Source of the DNA: Anthropogastromicrobium sp050944455
GTDB lineage: Bacteria; Bacillota; Clostridia; Lachnospirales; Lachnospiraceae
Direction: 5' to 3'
DNA length: 64,000 nucleotides
NCBI GenBank assembly: GCA_050944455.1
Contig: JBMNRC010000004.1
Span: 72,226-136,225, forward strand
In this document: one piece after another, positions 61,748 through 64,000 of the stretch
Layout of the letters: each line of letters begins with the position of its first letter
Numbering within the stretch: the first letter of the stretch is position 1
Translations under genes and position numbers: made by a program
The notes under the pieces: generated by a model
The model's database searches: none
Seen by the model: only the letters and a program-made list of their open reading frames with translations
Told to the model about the DNA's origin: nothing

Positions 61748-62674
61748 ATGAACATGAAGTCTGCGAAGAACAGGAAGAAATGGAATTCCATCAAATTATT
61801 CCTGTATGTGCTTCCTTTTATCGTACTGGTGCTGATCTTCTCGTATTATCCGCTGTACGGATGGATTTACGCATTCTACGACTACAAACCGCCGAAGCCG
61901 TTTTCCGAGGCGGAGTTCGTCGGGCTTAAGTGGTTCAAATCGCTGGTAGCCAACCCAATCAAGGTGAAGCAGCTCACGCAGGTTCTGGAAAATACGTTCG
62001 CGATGAGCGGCCTGACGATCGGCACTTCGTGGCTTCCGATGATTTTCGCCGTCTACCTGAACGAGGTCCGGAATGTCCCGTACAGAAAATTCATCCAGAC
62101 GGTTACGACGCTTCCGAACTTCATCAGCTGGGTCCTGGTTTACTCCATCGCGTTCTCCATGTTCAGCAGCACCGGAATGGTCAACTCCTTCCTGATGAAG
62201 ACAGGACTGATCAGTGAGCCGATCCTGTTCCTGCAGTCCTCAAAGCATGTATGGCTTACGCAGTGGCTGTGGCTCACCTGGAAAAACCTCGGATGGTCCG
62301 CAATCATGTACATCGCGGCGCTGTCCGGCATCGATGAAGAGCTTTATGAAGCAGCCAAAGTTGACGGAGCCAACCGCAGGCAGCTGATCCGGCACATTAC
62401 CATCCCCGGACTGCTTCCGACCTATTTCGTTCTGCTGATGCTGAATATCGCGAATTTCCTCAACAACGGAATGGAGCAGTACTACGTTTTCCAGAACGCC
62501 TTCAACAAACAGTATATTCAGGTTCTTGACCTTTATGTTTACAACACGGCAATGGGCAGCGGAAGCTATTCCGTCTCCGTCGCGATCAGCATGCTGAAGA
62601 GCATTGTCAGCCTGATCCTGCTCGGCGTTGCCAACGGCATTTCCAAGGCGGTGCGCGGAGAAAGCTTTATCTGA
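61748..62674 (+). CDS. ABC transporter permease, LplB type
   Basis: The 308-residue membrane subunit begins the third transporter unit. The first helix is FLYVLPFIVLVLIFSYYPLY and the EAA loop reads YEAAKVDGANRRQLIRHITI near residue 200. The N-terminal PLYGWIYAFYDYKPPKPFSE is typical of LplB-type permeases. ATG 61748 is followed by a second ATG two codons later; AGGGAG before them fits either. It lies under a consensus promoter with operator-like repeats. The usual first gene, a binding protein, is not upstream. Confidence 0.9.
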   Translation: MNMKSAKNRKKWNSIKLFLYVLPFIVLVLIFSYYPLYGWIYAFYDYKPPKPFSEAEFVGLKWFKSLVANPIKVKQLTQVLENTFAMSGLTIGTSWLPMIFAVYLNEVRNVPYRKFIQTVTTLPNFISWVLVYSIAFSMFSSTGMVNSFLMKTGLISEPILFLQSSKHVWLTQWLWLTWKNLGWSAIMYIAALSGIDEELYEAAKVDGANRRQLIRHITIPGLLPTYFVLLMLNIANFLNNGMEQYYVFQNAFNKQYIQVLDLYVYNTAMGSGSYSVSVAISMLKSIVSLILLGVANGISKAVRGESFI

Positions 62675-62803
62675 CGCCGCTCAGATTCAGGGCGGTACAA
62701 AGAGCCGACCTGGAAACCGCAGGTTTTTTGGTAAACATTCCGCAAAGCTCAATCTGAGACCGGACAGTTCCGGCAGAAGCGGGAAGAAGAAAGAGGGTTA
62801 ATC

Positions 62804-63742
62804 ATGAAATCGAAGGCAGCTGCTGTCCAGCATCATCATACAAAAGTCAGGATGAGCATCGGCGATCGGATGGTCGGCGTGATCTCGTGCATCGTATTCG
62901 GTATTTTCGCGTTTCTGTGCGTATACCCGTTCTACTACATTTTCATCAACACCATCAGTGCCAACGATCTGAGCGCGAGAGGCGTGATTCTGTTCTGGCC
63001 GCAGGGCATTCATTTTCACAACTACGAAAGCGCGATGCAGATCGACGGATTGTTCCAGGCTTTGAAAATCTCGGTCCTCAGAACGGTGATCGGAACCGTC
63101 TGCACGGTTATCGCCTCCGCTTTCCTGGGCTTCATGTTCACCCAGGACAAGATGTGGCACCGCAAGTTCTGGTACCGCCTCGTTGTGGCGACCATGTATT
63201 TCAACGCCGGAATCATTCCCTGGTACCTGACGATGCGCAACCTGCATCTGACCAACAATTTCTGGGCTTACATCCTTCCGGCCGTGGTTCAGCCGTTCAA
63301 CGTAATCCTGACCAAGACTTTCGTCGAATCCACCCCGAAGGAACTGCAGGAAGCCGCGGAAATCGACGGCGCGGGGACGCTCAGGATTTTCTTCCAGATC
63401 ATGATCCCGATCATCAAACCCATTATGGCGACCGTCGCGATCTTCGCCGCGGTCGGGCAGTGGAACTCTTTCCAGGATACCCTGCTTTTGATGACCGACA
63501 ACGATCTGTACCCGCTGCAGTTCGTCCTGTACCAGTATCTGAACCAGGCAAGCTCCCTGAAGTCTCTCGCGAACAGCAGCTCGGGCAATTCGTCGCTGGC
63601 CGCAGCCGCTGCAACGGCGCAGACAAGCACGAGTATCCGCATGACCATCACCATTATCGTCGTGATCCCGATCATGCTTGTGTATCCGTTCTTCCAGCGC
63701 TATTTCGTCAAGGGCATCATGGTCGGCGCCGTGAAAGGCTGA
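62804..63742 (+). CDS. ABC transporter permease, LplC/YtcP type
   Basis: The 312-residue partner permease. After a His-containing N-terminus (QHHHTK) the first helix runs near residues 20-45, then INTISANDLSARGVILFWP, and the EAA loop QEAAEIDGAGTLRIFFQIMI near residue 182. A Ser/Ala-rich periplasm-side loop (SSGNSSLAAAAATAQTS) near the C-terminus is unusual in being so low in complexity. A binding-protein gene may follow beyond the window. Confidence 0.9.
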   Translation: MKSKAAAVQHHHTKVRMSIGDRMVGVISCIVFGIFAFLCVYPFYYIFINTISANDLSARGVILFWPQGIHFHNYESAMQIDGLFQALKISVLRTVIGTVCTVIASAFLGFMFTQDKMWHRKFWYRLVVATMYFNAGIIPWYLTMRNLHLTNNFWAYILPAVVQPFNVILTKTFVESTPKELQEAAEIDGAGTLRIFFQIMIPIIKPIMATVAIFAAVGQWNSFQDTLLLMTDNDLYPLQFVLYQYLNQASSLKSLANSSSGNSSLAAAAATAQTSTSIRMTITIIVVIPIMLVYPFFQRYFVKGIMVGAVKG

Positions 63743-64000
63743 CACGGGCAGGAAAATCCGCGTCATAGCGCGGAGCAGGGCGAATGAGCATCCGCAGCCA
63801 GGCCCGATATCATCAGGCCTGATTCGACAGGTAATAATCAGGAATCATTCCTGATTCAACTTATAAACACAACTTCAACAGCCTGCTAAGTAAAAGTCAA
63901 GGAGGAAATTGAAAGAAAATGGAGAGTATTTTTGGCACAAGTATTCAGGCCGTCTTCATCCAGGCGGCCTGAAATGCCACAGTAAATGGCTTTAGGATTC
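63743..64000 (+). other. leader-like region at the right edge, with palindromes
   Basis: ATCAGGCCTGAT is a perfect palindrome (63812-63823), and AATCAGGAA-TCA-TTCCTGATT a perfect inverted repeat (63836-63856). AAGGAGG (63899-63905) precedes a 17-codon frame starting at ATG 63919 and ending TGA 63972; the last part forms CAGGCCG...CGGCCTG (63946-63971). No full gene begins before the edge, though a binding-protein gene would be expected soon after. Confidence 0.45.

Noticed and set aside
40290..63742. Horizontal transfer as a genomic island
   Set aside because: No integrase, attachment site, flanking tRNA or clear codon-use change was seen; only the gap at 61360-61620 is AT-rich.

Overview
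The window reads as a chromosomal segment from a GC-rich member of the Clostridia, most probably a gut Lachnospiraceae-type bacterium; the genus cannot be fixed from sequence alone. Grounds: the Firmicutes order cysS-mrnC-rlmB, a HrcA/CIRCE-controlled groESL, the rimP-nusA-ylxR-ylxQ-infB-rbfA operon, the small families DUF6062 and (probably) DUF6106, and YesMN-type two-component systems beside CUT1 sugar transporters. Promoters have good -35/-10 boxes with 16-18 bp spacers, and intrinsic terminators are frequent.

Layout. 1-5.3 kb: end of cysS, mini-RNase III, a 23S rRNA 2'-O-methyltransferase, tRNA-Thr with its own promoter and terminator, glutaminyl-tRNA synthetase, a DUF6062 protein with two zinc-ligand-like modules, and an acidic membrane-anchored protein. 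5.4-15.2 kb: groES-groEL, a small membrane protein, IMP dehydrogenase, ribosomal protein L19, then lepB-rbgA-rnhB-yraN-pgeF (pgeF is frameshifted), then a tRNA Glu-Pro-Glu cluster. 15.3-21 kb: a type IIA topoisomerase pair (ParE/ParC-like) and a membrane-anchored SH3/NlpC-P60 cell-wall hydrolase. 21-33.2 kb: the long transcription/translation operon from rimP to ribF, followed by rpsO and pnp. 33.3-39.3 kb: argS, a MATE exporter, an acidic-tailed unknown protein, acpS on the minus strand, and a COG0523 metal-chaperone-type GTPase.

39.3 kb to the end is the accessory part: a locus that appears built for imported fucosylated, N-acetylhexosamine-containing glycans such as mucin O-glycans or milk oligosaccharides. 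It holds a tandem-domain L-rhamnose-mutarotase-like protein, three glycosidases without signal peptides (GH29, GH20, GH95), an SGNH esterase, a HAD phosphatase, two YesMN-type two-component systems and three CUT1-type ABC permease pairs, two of them with their binding proteins. No ABC ATPase is present, so a shared MsmX-type ATPase is implied. The inferred logic is import of intact oligosaccharides and their dismantling in the cytoplasm.

Three genes carry lesions: pgeF (one missing base), the first sugar-binding protein (in-frame TAG) and the second histidine kinase (deletion removing the phospho-acceptor histidine, plus a frame change). None of the 53 gene ends I could read uses TAG; the only in-frame TAG noticed is the one inside the binding protein. 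The lesions may be real decay or assembly error. The most promising items for follow-up are the fucosyl-glycan locus, the three-copy operator motif before the third transporter, the tandem mutarotase with one dead domain, the FUS-like repeat region in IF-2 and the duplicated module in the DUF6062 protein. No CRISPR array, rRNA, insertion sequence or prophage was seen.
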